A stretch of DNA of 64,000 nucleotides from Ashinkailepas kermadecensis (Eukaryota; Arthropoda; Thecostraca; Neolepadidae), in the NCBI GenBank assembly GCA_034440615.1, contig JAOTOM010002663.1, forward strand, positions 1 through 64,000. Direction: 5' to 3'. Of the stretch, positions 1-10,510 are shown piece by piece (the first letter of the stretch is position 1; every line of letters starts with the position of its first letter). The translations under genes and the position numbers were made by a program. The notes beneath the pieces are model-generated. The model searched no databases and was not told where the DNA came from. It saw only the letters and a program-made list of their open reading frames with translations.

Positions 1-640
1 GAGGGGACAACTTGACTCCCTGGACGGCTTAGGGGTTAAGAACCAACCTGAACGATCCGAGTCACTTTCTAATATATTTAATGAAAATCGCAATGCTTGA
101 ACGACGCGTTCGGCTAATTTCCCATGTATTTTAGCAAGCACCATTCTCCATATCAAAGTTGTCGTCAAAGGCATGACAGCATATTTCTCGTAGTGCATCA
201 AACATGAATGAATTGCCCAGTCATAGGATCTGTTCTCATGGGCTCATCCAAAACGGATCAGCTGAGTTGAAAGGTTCGCAACGAAAGGTTTTCATTCACT
301 ATGACAAACCAAATGATACGAAAAACCCATTTCAGTGCAGGTCGAGTTATTGTCAGCTTCAGACCTCTCAACTCAACTCATCCGTATTCAGATGAGTCCA
401 CGGCAACACGCCCGATGGGCGTAAGTCAGTATTCATGTAGTATTCATGGTATCAGCAATCATACCAGATAATATTCTCTCAAATTGGCGTAGACACGTGC
501 CATAATCATGTAATTGTTGTGTTTTATCGTCAATTGTCGACAAATAGCGCATGGACAATATTTTGCGCGTGCGCCTGATGGCCATACAATCGGCTCACAG
601 TAAAGCCTACGTCACTAGTATTTCATTCTGAGTGTGCCGA
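1..640. other. No gene recognised
   Basis: Mixed-composition DNA. Short open frames of at most 63 codons show no recognisable domain. I see no repeat unit or RNA gene here. Confidence 0.5.
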
Positions 641-689
641 CATATTGGTATTTCTGTTAGGTTCGACAGGTGTTCTGATTTATCGATTA

Positions 690-740
690 TTTGGGCTTAG
701 GGGCGCATCAACTGCTACTGGTTATGTAGCGCCCATATCT
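690..740 (-). repeat. LINE 3'-end hairpin fragment
   Basis: Read on the minus strand this is GGGCGC, about 20 nt, then GCGCCC, then a C/A-rich stretch and an AATC-like tail. It matches the 3' ends of the RNase H-bearing LINEs further along the window. No coding part remains and I could not define target duplications. Confidence 0.6.
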
Positions 741-789
741 CACTTTTCACGTTCTGGCCAACTTCAGTTCCACGCTGTTCCGGTTGCAG

Positions 790-1665
790 ACAGCATCCGA
801 GGAACCAGTATTACAGACCCGGCGTTTCACTCCGGTCCTGGGTCTCTGCCTCGCGGCGCAAACCGTCATGGACATCAGTGAGACCCTGCTGGAGGAGGAG
901 GGATTCAGCTACGTCTTGCCGTACAAGATGTCACAGGACCACCTGGAGCTGCTGTTCGGCCGAATCCGACGCATGGGTGGCTACAACAACAACCCAATCG
1001 TGGCCCAACTGCAGCACGCCATGCGTAGACTCATGCTGCACAACTTCATATCGCCATCTGCCACTGGGAACTGCACAGCACGGGACGACAGCGACGACGG
1101 TCTGCTTCAAATCCGTCGTCGAAAACCGCAACGGCCGGCGCTCAGCGAAGATGACCCGAATGCGGCGATAGTGCAGCATCTCCTCACGACGGGGGACACC
1201 GGGTCGTCGTTCGTGGACAACTGTGTTGGGTATATTTCCGGCTATGTGTGTCGCAAGCTGTTAGAAACGGGAGCGATCGGGTGCGGTGAGTGCATCGGTG
1301 CACTCCTGTGCAACGAGGACGACCCTCCGTCGCATGAAGTGATGGGTCTTGTGAAGGTGCGGGACAATGGTGGGCTGCTCATCCCTTCGGCGTCGACGTA
1401 CGCGATCGTAGTGTCAGCAGGGCGGCATTTGACGGCTTTAAGGAAGTGTGGCGCTATGAATCGACCGAATCTGTCAGCGAGAATTCAGTGTAGTGTTCTG
1501 GCAAAGTTCAGGACGGAAAGCGCCCACGACCTGTTCCCTGGTGTACAGGACCACATGTTTGAACCACGAGCGGGTCAGTGCCATGCCGTGGCAATGGTGA
1601 ACCAGATCGTGGCGAGGTACTTGCGTGCCCGCCTCTACGCCTATGAGAAACAAATGTTACTTTGA
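790..1665 (+). pseudogene. P-element/THAP9-like transposase, C-terminal exon
   Basis: About 290 codons are open from a plausible splice acceptor (TTGCAG ending at 789) to TGA at 1663-1665. The family signature of the P-element/THAP9 C-terminal region is visible: MSQDHLELLFGRIR, then GGYNNNP about 12 residues on, later NCVGYISGYVCRKL and a C-x2-C pair (CGEC). In P elements this region follows the RNase H-like catalytic core. The N-terminal THAP domain, coiled coil and first catalytic aspartates are absent upstream, so this is one exon or a fragment. A SINE begins immediately after the stop, with its target duplication overlapping the last codons. The reading frame is uninterrupted, so recent activity or domestication cannot be excluded. 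Confidence 0.75.
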
Positions 1666-2060
1666 GTGGTTGGTTGGTTATTGGTTTTACGACACGTCGA
1701 CCGTTGAGTCATATAGCGTCGCCAATCTCTCACGCCGATTGGTCGCGGGCGAAGAGTAGCGACAGTTAGTTAGTTATTGTGGTTTAGGGGCGCATCGACT
1801 GCATAGGTCATTTCGCGCCCATAACTCAGTCATTTAAACTAAGAGCGAGTGAGCGTCAGTTCGGATAACGAGTTATACGACGATGTCGAATCTGTTCATA
1901 ATAAAACTGGTGCTAGCCATGTTTGCAGCAGCAAGTTAATGACCGGTGCGACAGGTGAGTAGCGACGAAGAGTAGCGACAGGTGAGATTCGAACCCACAA
2001 CCTTTCGATTGTGAGACGAACATCTTACCCCTAGACCACTCGTCCCCTTACTTTGAGTGG
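1657..2060 (-). mobile_element. tRNA-derived SINE with 13-bp target duplication
   Basis: On the minus strand a tRNA-like head runs from 2047 to about 1982, with an A box (TGGTCTAGGGG) and a B box (GGTTCGAATCT). The anticodon arm has the 7-nt loop CTCACAA, giving anticodon CAC, so a tRNA-Val ancestor is likely. A short body follows, then a tail near 1670-1735 that resembles the local LINE 3' end, including a CGACGC/GTGTCG stem and an AACC-repeat terminus. TTACTTTGAGTGG flanks it at 1657-1669 and 2048-2060. A 200-bp LINE end splits it at 1766-1965. Without that insert and its duplicated target the SINE is about 160 bp. Confidence 0.75.
1766..1965 (-). mobile_element. 5'-truncated LINE 3' end nested in the SINE
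   Basis: The 16-bp target duplication CGAAGAGTAGCGACAG lies at 1750-1765 and 1966-1981. The insert is nearly identical to the 3' UTR of the LINE at 25654-26880, including the GGGCGC/GCGCCC hairpin and the AACT-type tail at its 3' end (about 1766-1780). It contains no coding sequence. It is younger than the SINE it interrupts. Confidence 0.8.
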
Positions 2061-3120
2061 ACTGCACAGTGCCCACAAGAGGCACAACTTGTATAAGCAG
2101 GTGCTGTTTGCGCACCAATAGGTTATATTTTCAATGATCATATTGTTCTTTGACACAATGGGGCAATATAAGATGGACATACAGTATGGCAACATGAAAA
2201 ATGCTCAGATCCATGTGAAGTACTGAGACAGTGAATGCAATGTCACATGTGAAATCGTCTACTTTCCTCGTCTGGACGGTTTGGCCCTCGATGTCTGAAG
2301 TCTGAAGCCCTGAGTAAATGTATCCGACCCTATCCTGCTCCTTCATCTGTGTATCATGCACACAATGTTTAAGCAAAATTGTTTTACCTAGGCCAGTAAT
2401 CTTCAAAGACATTGTGTCAGTCATCTCTGTATTTCATTAATAACCCCGGAATATTTTCCCCATTTGCCGTCAGCAAAGCAATATGGCTTGCACGTAAAAT
2501 CAACAAGTAGGGTTTCCCGGATCGGTCTATTATGCCGCTCCTCGTGCCCTCAGAGCAAATATTTTTGGTCCGGATTGCACCAAATTTATGTCTTTAATAG
2601 CTCAGAAAGTTTCAAAACCCTGGCTGAGATCATTTTCTAGTCGTGCACCTTCAAACATCGGCCGTCCACCATAGGAATAGCATTACGGCTCTAACTCATA
2701 CCATTCTCCGCTTGGCGGCGCTAGTGTCGCGAGATAGGAACGGCCGGCCGATGTAACGGTACCGCGCCAATGGAAGTAGTCTGTCAAGTCTTATTTAGGT
2801 CAATGGGTGTATAGTCCTTGCTGTACTATGAAGAAGCAATACATGCTGTTTGTCATCAATCAGGTGTGGACTTGATAGAAAGGAACGGATAAGAAACTTT
2901 CTTGTCTGCAGAACAAGAACGGCAAGGGTTGGGCATATGGCAACATGGGAAATATTCAAGACGCGAATTGGTAACAACGGACGAATCCGCTGGGGCCCGG
3001 TTTACTGGCGCTTGGTTTACGAAAGTGGCGCACCTCACACATTGCTTGTGAGGTACGTGAGGTGTGTTGGTCTGGGCGAATATAATTGTGGGCTGGCTTG
3101 TTTTAATTAAGCGTCGAGGG
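2061..3120. other. No gene recognised
   Basis: A minus-strand open frame of 97 codons (2131-2424) and shorter ones are present, but none shows a motif I know. No clear repeat structure. Confidence 0.4.
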
Positions 3121-3124
3121 TTAC

Positions 3125-3409
3125 GTGCTGAAGATGGAAGAAGACGATTTGCTTTTACTCATGCTTCTGGATGATGCCCGACCTAGGAGCTGGGTACGCC
3201 AGTCATTATTGCATCGTGAAGAGCACGGCGAGTTTGCGAGCTTGATGAGGGAGGAGCGTCTGGACCCAGTTGCCTTTCATGGGGCTTACCGAATGAGCCC
3301 AGGAAGATTTGATGAATTAGTAAATCTAGTAGGACCAAAACCACAGCACATGGACACGAACTACTGGGCTTCTGTAGCACCAGCGGAGAGGCAAGCGATT
3401 TCCAATTGA
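3125..3409 (+). pseudogene. PIF/Harbinger (HARBI1-like) transposase, N-terminal fragment
   Basis: 94 codons starting at ATG. The pattern W-V-R near residue 24, then EFASLMREERLD, FRMSPGRFDELV (YRMSPGRFDELV here) and a late APAERQAIS is the usual N-terminal region of PIF/Harbinger nucleases, upstream of the DDE domain. It stops before the helix-turn-helix and catalytic region, with no obvious donor site at the end. The HARBI1-like nuclease exons start 7 kb downstream, so a shared origin is possible but unproven. Confidence 0.6.
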
Positions 3410-4440
3410 AGTTATAGTAAAGAAGCTCATGTTTGTGAGATTAGATCGTTAGATGTAATGTTGAAGTCTGTCTAATGATTGTTAGGTTGCCCTATAACAG
3501 GCGTGCCCAATAACAACTAGACTTGGTTGTTTATTTCATGTCATATTAATACAACATCCATGCCACCAATAAACAAATAAAACAACCAAAACTAATCATA
3601 TACCTAGCAAGTGCTGCCAGTATAGAGTGATAGGTAGTAGGTAGGTAGCTATCTACTTAATGTTAAATTATATCGAGCATCCAAAACACATACAATCAAT
3701 GCGGTGCTTCAGTGTAGATCATCTTTGCCTGAAATATTGAGCAAATACTTCACCTCCATCCCCAAAGCTCACCTATCTCTCAACGGCATCCCTTGCTCCG
3801 TGTTTGCCGACAACAGAACGCCACGAGGCCGACACAAAAGTTTACTTCAATTCAACCTTTCTTGTTCGTGCCAAACGGCGCCCTTTCTCGTTTGACCCAT
3901 CTCCGATTCACACCGGCAAGGGCCAGAGCCCAAACGGCCGGGGAGGTCGCTTACCATATTTGGTCATGTGACGTCACAAAATCCCAGGCGAGCGGCCGGC
4001 AGCGCCGTTTCTCATCCCATCCCGTCGCGGTATGAACAGAGCTTTAAACTAGTATTTATGCTGAATATTTGGTCTATATCAATTTTGACATGAAATATAC
4101 ATCAGCCCAATTGTATCATGATGACGAAGAATAACCAGTGGCTAAGTGCATAAATCAGGAATGTCATCAGTGCTTGAGGGATGGGGTGCAGGGCGGGGCT
4201 TGAGAGCGGAGACAATGGCCTGCCCCTGGCAAACCCCAACATGCAAAATTGTCGTAATTTGTATCATCCGTATCAATCAAATTCCTAATGGGGTACTTAG
4301 CTAGGCTTCCTAACATAAATTTGACTGCAAAGACAGGGAATGCTTTGACGAAGTCTCATCAACTGACATAGCTTCACACCTCGTCCCCCTCATCAACCAA
4401 TCGCTTGTAGGCCTGGAAAGAGTGCATCCAGCTGCTGCTA
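3410..4440. other. No gene recognised
   Basis: AT-rich, then mixed DNA. No domain, repeat array or RNA gene recognised. Confidence 0.4.
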
Positions 4441-4452
4441 GGTGAAGCACAG

Positions 4453-5158
4453 ATGCATGCCAATTCAGTACAATGCCTGTTCGGTTATTGTATTTGTAAT
4501 GATCCAGTTCAAGTGATGGACTTTGGAGCTTTGTTGAGTATCTCACATTATTCTAACTCTTGTACAGTACTCTGGACTGATGCAGCTGTTTGCCTTCTGC
4601 TGGAGTTGTATGAACAGCGACAACACCAAATTGGGGACATGCAGGTCAAGAAAAGGAACATTTGGAAGGACATAGCTCAGCTCGTCCGGTTTCCAGGTAA
4701 CTCCGCTGCAGACTGAAAACAAATGGAAAACGCTGACGGCAGCTTTCTGCCGAGTGAAAGACAAGACCGGGCGGAAGCGAAGTACGTGTCCATACGACCA
4801 GGAACTGGGCAAACTCCTGGCTGGAAAGCCCAACATTGAGCCGGTGCATCTGGTAGCCTCGCTCCCCACCGCAGGCGGCAGTAGCGCGAGTGGAGGTGGC
4901 GAGTCATCGGGACAAGCGGCGGTCACAAGCCAGTCGTCGTTTGGTACATCTGCACCACTCGGAAAAGAAAAACCTGCAAAGGAAGACCGAATCCTGAAGT
5001 GGCTGACAGAAGCCGACAAGCACCACGAGGCGGCCGGCAAGGATCGTCATCTGGAAAAGATTGCGCTGCCGTTGCCACCAGGAGATAATGGAAATGTTGG
5101 AACTGCTCGCCAACGCGCAGAATACTCAGAAGCAAGCAGCTTATGGGCCTTCTTGTGA
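4453..5158 (+). pseudogene. Myb/SANT-like DNA-binding protein, frameshifted
   Basis: Two overlapping pieces form one domain. The first (to about 4700) reads WTDAAVCLLLELYEQR and later KRNIWKDIAQLV. The second, in the next frame, reads TENKWKTLTAAFCRVKD and then CPYDQELGKLLAGKP. This is the three-helix Myb/SANT-like arrangement found in the second protein of Harbinger elements and in many expanded arthropod families. The C-terminal part is Ser/Gly-rich, then charged (about residues 80-120 of the second piece). A one-base insertion near 4690 separates the frames. Function would be DNA binding, probably transposon end recognition. That is inference from family membership. Confidence 0.6.
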
Positions 5159-5507
5159 CCACCATCGCCGTCGTTCCAGGGCCCGTGGCACGCTGGCAAT
5201 AAATACAATCTATTATTATGATAAGACATATATTAAACGCATTTCAACCGTCATGCGCAAAAAAATAACCTACGCGGTCGACGTGTGTAGAGTCCATGAA
5301 AAATATAAAGTGCGGCGTGCATGGGCTGGGTAGCTGCAGCAGGGGGTTGTAAGCACATCGATGCTAAACTGGGGTGGCTGACAACAGAGAGCTCTGAGAC
5401 GAGAGCAACACGCCAGGAGTTATACTGGATGAAAGCAAGGCTATCACGTATTCCATCAGAGCTCAAAGAAGCCAAGGCCGGGACGCTCAGGCCGAAACGA
5501 AGGCGGT

Positions 5508-5568
5508 TGGTTGGTTGGTTATTTGGGCTTAAGGGCGCGCCGACTATGAGGTCATTTGGCGCCGGTGG
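5508..5568 (-). repeat. LINE 3'-end hairpin fragment with GGTT-type tail
   Basis: The minus strand has GGCGC ... GCGCC as a hairpin, followed by a run ending in repeated AACC. The conserved internal ATGACC is present. No coding remnant and no clear target duplication. Confidence 0.6.
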
Positions 5569-6803
5569 GTCGAGTAAAGTATGACGCCGGGAAACCTTCA
5601 GGCAAGAGGTGCTGAAGATGGGCGCTATGGAAAACTGCACGGGATTGCTGTTCGATCATTTCGGTAACAATACCGAAAAGCATAACACGAGAGGTCTGGA
5701 CATTGACAAGCTTATTCTACGGCTACCTGGCCCAAGCCGGCACTGTAGCAGTGCCTGGCTTCATGTCGTACTGCTCCAGTCACGTGGGTTGGTGTGGATG
5801 TGTAGACCAAGGCCGGTGTAGACGAGGTCCATGGTCCCGCCCGTTACCATGGCGACGTGTGCCTCCTGATTGGCTGTCGACATGCTGGAGGTTTTCGCGC
5901 CAAAAGACCCCTTGCGTCGGCAGTAGGCGGTTTCACGCGTGCACTGGCGTGAAGTGATCGTCATGACATCCCAATGGCGGAGTCAGACCATATTAATTAC
6001 GTTGATCTGAAAACTTCTGAACTGTAGATTAGATCACTTTAATACATGAATAAACAAACAGAGGATGTTCAATTACCTAATACAAGTTTTTTTTTACTAG
6101 CAATAGCTTGTTTATGCACAAACCCTGCAAATATACACCTACTTCCGCGCCTAGGACGTCATCTAGTCGGAAAACTGGAAGTCAGACCACCGAAGCCTGA
6201 CTTCGGAAGTAAGCTCGATGACAACAGATGTTTGTCGAATTCAGCGGTCTTCAAATGCCAAGTTTTCCGAGCAGTTGACCGCTCTGATCTGTATCGCCAG
6301 CCATCCCAACTGCGGCAAGCGATTGGCTCTTTATGATTGCTATGACGAATTATAATGAACGTTTTAAAAATTACGTCACCATTTGTGCTCCGATTGCATT
6401 ACTTGCGGCTGAAATATGGCAGGCAAGCTAACAAGTAAGTTTATCTCAGATGCGCATATTTTGGACGTGTTACTATCTTTGGAGTGCTGTTGTAAACAAT
6501 TCATTCATTTGTAACAAAGTTGGTTTTCGGGGCATCTTAATCCCAGACATCCAGCCCCCTACCCCCACAGTTCATGTCGCGACAGTTTCCGGCACCTACC
6601 CGGCGCCAGCCTGTCTGGATGCTGACCTAGGCAAGCCACCGCTCCAGTCGGGGACGAGCAATGGACATTGCTCGTCCTCCCCATTTCCGGCCCCATTTCC
6701 GACATTGCCCCTCCCCATTTCCGGCCGACGCTTCGTCGCTGCAGATGTGGCCTCGATAGCCGGCCACCGAGACCAAAACCATCCTCACCGGCAGGTGTGG
6801 ACA
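5569..6803. other. No gene; contains one perfect 12-bp inverted repeat
   Basis: No domain-bearing frame. A perfect inverted repeat with 12-bp arms lies at 6652-6663 and 6666-6677 (2-nt spacer), in a C-rich stretch with repeated CCCCATTTCCGG words. Confidence 0.5.
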
Positions 6804-6878
6804 TTAAATAATTCACGTAATTCATTCATTATAATTGATGGTCCTTAAATAATTCACGTAATTCATTCATTATAATTG
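6804..6878. repeat. 41-43 bp tandem repeat, target of LTR element A
   Basis: Units start at 6804 and 6845, each containing TTAAATAATTCACGTAATTC. A third unit starts at 9315, beyond the LTR element. The element therefore inserted into a short AT-rich tandem array. Confidence 0.75.
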
Positions 6879-7173
6879 TGTAGTGAGCGGCCATGCTGGT
6901 ATGCATGAGTCAAGTGGCACCCGGCGCCGTCAGCTGTCCTGAGCCCGGGGCGATGCTCCAGCAGTTTGGCAGCGCGGTCTGTTGTTGAGGGCGGCTGGGT
7001 CGGCGGCGCGCGCCAGTGACGATCCGGTAATTCGAGGGGACGCGTGGCCGGTGCTCGTGGTCTGATTACGGTGAGCCCTCTCTCGTCAGTCGTGTCGGTT
7101 CGTTCGGTCGCCGACTACTGCGAATACACGCCCTTCCCCGTGCTCTGCACCTCCTTTCGGATCGGCAACTGCA
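6879..7173 (+). repeat. 5' LTR of element A
   Basis: 295 bp, starting TGTAGTG and ending TGCA. The last 65 bp recur at 7857-7896 plus 9281-9300, which identifies the 3' LTR remnant. The remnant ends ACG rather than GCA. Confidence 0.75.
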
Positions 7174-7185
7174 AGCTATTTCGGC
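7174..7185 (+). promoter_or_regulatory. Putative primer-binding site, tRNA-Phe 5'-end type
   Basis: AGCTATTTCGGC directly abuts the LTR. It is the exact reverse complement of GCCGAAATAGCT, nt 1-12 of canonical animal tRNA-Phe(GAA). The same 12 nt occupies this position in elements B and C, and the flanking sequences differ. It does not begin TGG, so it is not a standard tRNA 3'-end site. Confidence 0.7.
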
Positions 7186-7202
7186 TGTAAATTGTGGATA
7201 CT

Positions 7203-7860
7203 ATGCCGGGGCACGGGGATGAAGAGGGAGAACCGAGGGAGGCGACGCCGGTCGCGAGTGGATCAGTGAACTTCGCGGAGGCGTCGGGGACCCTGGGTGT
7301 GGCAGGCCCGCGTAATTTCGACACGCGCCACATACCCGAGTTCAGCGGGACGGTGAATGTGGCCGAGTGGTTTACGCGGGCAGAGAAACTGTGCCGACGA
7401 CGCGGCGTCAACTTCGTGGACGTCATCCCGGAGCGGCTGACGGGGCAGCCTTCGCCGTCTGGGAGCAGCTACCCTACAAGGCGCAGGACTCCATGGCGGC
7501 CGTCCGCGACGCGTTATACGATGCGTTCGCGTTAAACCGGCACGCCGCGTACGCCGCCTTCCAGGACCGAGAACTGCGACCCGGGGAGTCCGTGGACGCC
7601 TACTTGGCGGACCTGCGCCGCCTCATAGCGCTGGTCTCGGACGAGAAGCTTCCCGAGACCATCCTGGACACCAAATTCATATCGGGACTGCCGGCACCGG
7701 TACGGAGCCAGCTAAAGGCAGGTACGCGTGCACAGCGGATGGAGCTGCCGAGCCTCGTCCGCTTGGCCCGAGAAATCCTTAGCGATAAACATCACGAAGT
7801 GCTGGCTGCGGCAGCGGCCCGCGCCCCCGCCGTCTCGTCAGGAAGCGCGGCGGCCACGAC
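7203..7860 (+). pseudogene. gag: Gag of LTR element A, truncated and frameshifted
   Basis: Starts at ATG 7203. Capsid-like segments match the Gag of elements B and C: IPEFSGTVNVAEWF, RRGVNFVDVIPERLTG, then LRPGESVDAYLADLRRL and TKFISGLPAPVRSQL. The frame changes in the 4-G run at 7442-7445, consistent with one lost G. The zinc-knuckle region is gone because of the internal deletion. The last codons run into LTR sequence and then the mariner. Role: capsid assembly of the retroelement particle. Confidence 0.75.
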
Positions 7861-7896
7861 TACCGCGAATACACGCCCTTCCCCGTGCTCGGCACT

Positions 7897-9280
7897 TACA
7901 GGGTGTCTCAAAAACCAGTTAACCCATATAACCTGGCATAACTTTGTCAATTTTAATGCTTTTCTCATTCTTTTTCAGATTTAACAAGATGAGACCATAA
8001 CAATTTCGGATCTTTACAAGAATGAAGTATACCGATGAAGAGAAGATTTTCTGTGTGACCCTATATTTGGAGTCAAAATCGTACAAAAAGGTGCACGCGA
8101 AATTCAGGCAAAAATATAACTTCAACAACTTTCCATCAAAACCACTCATTTTCAAATGGGTTAAAAAGTTTCAAGCAACTGGATCACTTCACAACAACCA
8201 GACAAAGCCTACAACACCAACAAATGGGAGAAAAAAGACAGCTAGGACTACAGAGAACATTGCTGCAGTGAGGGACTCCGTCGGGCGAAGTCCGAAGAAA
8301 TCGATCCGTAGACGAGCCCAATTGCTTGGTCTGACCCGTGCCTCTGTACAGAGGATGCTGGAGGTAGATTTGCATCTCTATACATACAGGATCCAGATAA
8401 AGCATGAACTCACTGATGCAGACAAGGCTAAGCGAGTTACTATGTGCCAGTGGTTCATGGACATCATCGAAGAGTACCCTGACTTTCTCGACAACCTCTG
8501 GTTCTCCGACGAGGCTCATTTCACCCTGTATGGGTATGTCAACAGTAAAAACAACGTGTTCTGGGGCACCACTCCCCCTGATGAAGTGCTACAGAGGCCT
8601 CTGCACTCAGTCAAATGCACTGCCTGGGTTGCATTATCAAAGCATGGCATCATTGGGCCGTTCTGGTTCGAAGATGACAACGGGAACGCGGTGACCGTGA
8701 CCAAGGAGCGCTACCTTGTGGTCCTCCAGCAGTTCTGGACCGCTCTGGGGCGCAGAAACAGAGCCAGAGGAATAAACAGGTTCCAGAGGGCTGAGCAGTG
8801 GTTCCAGCAAGATGGTGCAAACCCCCACACTGCTAATATCACCCTGGAGTGGCTGGATGAGAAGTTCCCAGACCGCCTCATCAGCCGCCGCCGAGACCCC
8901 GAGTGGTCCCCCCACTCCCCTGACTTCTACCTGTGGGGCTATCTGAAGGACAATGTGTACCAGGGTAATCCTCAGACCATCCCTGAACTGAAACAAGCCA
9001 TCACCCAGAAGATCAGGGCCATCCCAAAGGAAGAATTTGTGCGGGTCATTGAAAACTTCGCTCGCCGTGGTGTGCCTCCAGCGCAACGGTGGCCACCTGG
9101 AGCATGTTTTATGAACTGCTGTAGAACTAGAGTAGATGTAGTATTATATTGTAGATATGTTGTTTTTCAGAATTGTTAAGGTCTCAGCTTTCCATTTCAG
9201 TTTAGTTTTTGTAAATATGTTGATTGGTTCATGAAATACAGCTGTTTGAATGGGTTAACTGTGTTTTTAGACAGCCTGTA
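7897..9280 (+). mobile_element. Mariner-type DNA transposon with TIRs and TA duplication
   Basis: Element 7899-9278 (1380 bp), flanked by TA at 7897-7898 and 9279-9280. The terminal inverted repeats are about 29-30 bp with few mismatches; left begins CAGGGTGTCTC and right, reverse complemented, begins CAGGCTGTCTA, and both end in CAGTTAACCCAT (left CCAGTTAACCCAT). It interrupts the 3' LTR remnant of element A, so it arrived after that element. One transposase gene fills it. Confidence 0.9.
8022..9179 (+). CDS. Mariner/Tc1 superfamily transposase
   Basis: 385 codons from ATG 8022. N-terminal helix-turn-helix of the DUF4817 kind (residues 1-60), a second HTH-like region (about 75-115), then the DDE/D nuclease. 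Visible catalytic residues are D163 (SDEAHF), D264 (QQDGANPH) and D301 (SPDFYLWG). Relatives usually read SPDLxPxDFxLWG, so about five residues appear to be missing around the third acid, leaving a D-36-D spacing. The last 40 residues differ from the expected ending. A one-base insertion near 9063-9067 would explain this, because a typical end with stop near 9110 is open in another frame. Cut-and-paste activity is doubtful. Confidence 0.85.
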   Translation: MKYTDEEKIFCVTLYLESKSYKKVHAKFRQKYNFNNFPSKPLIFKWVKKFQATGSLHNNQTKPTTPTNGRKKTARTTENIAAVRDSVGRSPKKSIRRRAQLLGLTRASVQRMLEVDLHLYTYRIQIKHELTDADKAKRVTMCQWFMDIIEEYPDFLDNLWFSDEAHFTLYGYVNSKNNVFWGTTPPDEVLQRPLHSVKCTAWVALSKHGIIGPFWFEDDNGNAVTVTKERYLVVLQQFWTALGRRNRARGINRFQRAEQWFQQDGANPHTANITLEWLDEKFPDRLISRRRDPEWSPHSPDFYLWGYLKDNVYQGNPQTIPELKQAITQKIRAIPKEEFVRVIENFARRGVPPAQRWPPGACFMNCCRTRVDVVLYCRYVVFQNC

Positions 9281-9348
9281 CTTTCGGATCGGCAACTACG
9301 AATTGGTGGAGTCATTAAATAATTCACGTAATTCACCCATTATAATTG

Positions 9349-10510
9349 ATAGAGCCATGAAATAATATCCTTCATTATCTTCGATACCACCGCCCGGTTT
9401 CTGGGAACCCTTCGGCGAGCTGGGAGATGATGTCTTTCATCATCCTGTGGTAGGAGCACCTCAATCGAGATGATGTCTTTCATCCTCATATGGTAGGAGC
9501 ACCCCGGTATCCTGAGTGGCCGCCGCCGTCGTCAGATGTTGGGCTGCAGCGCCCCGAACCTGCCGGCTGCTTGCATGCAGTGCGAGCGTTGCCGAGTTGG
9601 CATTATCTGAGGAAGCACCTCTGTTGTCCGACGCCTGGACGTAGGTGCTGAGACAGCACCGATTCCCACGCGAGGTCGAAACTCTGGATGTTACCAGAGA
9701 CGATTCTGAGCTGACATGGGATGTCTCTGATGTCCGAGATAGAGACGGCGCGCCCGCTTGTAGTCCGGTGCACGGGGTTCAGAGCGAGCCATTGTTCTCT
9801 CTCTAGGCGCCAGTTCAAGGCTGGCCGGGGATGAGCAAACCCCTGCGCACCGCAGTCATGTGACGTGTTAAGGGCTGATCACGTGATAGTGACGTAGACT
9901 GTGAGTTACCTCGCGACGGTGCCGCGAGGGCTCTCTCTTGGCATCGGGCGGTCGGTCGCCACTGGGGGCGGCTGGCCGCCGCCGGCAGCCGCTGTCCCGC
10001 ACTTCGGTACTGAGGTACGTGGGACGACTCTGCCTGAGAGTCGCCGTGATCTGTAGATGTAGTTATTTCATAGGAGAATAGCGTGATTGAAGACCGGTCA
10101 GTATGAGTCGGGGATCGTATGTAAAGTAGTTGCACCTGTCTTGTGAAAATGAAGCTACATTAATAACTTGTATATCACGCTGCACCATTATAATCTCAAG
10201 CATTGTGGCCATTGACTGTTGACTAATAGCACAATACATAAGTGCTGGATTATGAGGTGCGTGTCAAGATGTGCAGATCAGAACTGTGAGATGGAAGCTT
10301 AGAGTTGTTTAATCGTGTGTGTGTGTGTGTGAATTTGGCCAGCCTGCCACCGTGTGGTGATGTCGGCTGTTTCCGGTTGTTGTTTAATCTATACCCGTGG
10401 TCTTAAATATCGTCCAACGTCGAGGTCAATCCCTATAAATATTCACGTGCCAGAAGTTTGCCCCGTCAGAGGGGTGGAGAAAAGACTTCTCTACACCTCG
10501 TTCTTTCTTG
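9349..10510. other. No clear gene; short tandem duplication
   Basis: A 37-bp unit starting GAGATGATGTCTTTCATC occurs at about 9423 and 9467. Minus-strand frames of 71 and 106 codons (9603-9818, 9815-10135) show no recognised domain. The GC-rich stretch 9530-10130 could be an old LTR, but I could not find its ends. Confidence 0.35.

Larger units (their letters stand above)
6879..9300 (+). mobile_element. LTR element A, internally deleted Ty3/gypsy-like
   Basis: The 5-bp target duplication AATTG lies at 6874-6878 and 9301-9305. It holds a complete 5' LTR, a primer site and most of gag. At about 7855-7862 gag joins directly to the distal part of the 3' LTR. CGACTA is present at both parent sequences (5' LTR near 7107 and gag near 7857), so the deletion of the rest of gag, pol and the proximal 3' LTR probably used this short homology. 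A mariner sits in the 3' LTR remnant. It is non-autonomous. Confidence 0.8.

Noticed and set aside
1982..2047. Functional tRNA-Val gene on the minus strand
   Set aside because: The A and B boxes and anticodon arm are recognisable, but the acceptor stem does not pair well and the sequence continues into a SINE body and tail with target duplications.
2131..2424. 97-codon minus-strand gene
   Set aside because: No recognisable domain, no repeat or splice support, and a length expected by chance.
7174..7185. Tf1/sushi-type self-priming
   Set aside because: That requires the element's own 5' transcript end to match the site. I found no GCCGAAATAGCT in the LTRs of B or C.
9530..10135. Solo LTR
   Set aside because: GC-rich and starts with a TGTTGGG-like end, but no matching terminus or target duplication could be found.
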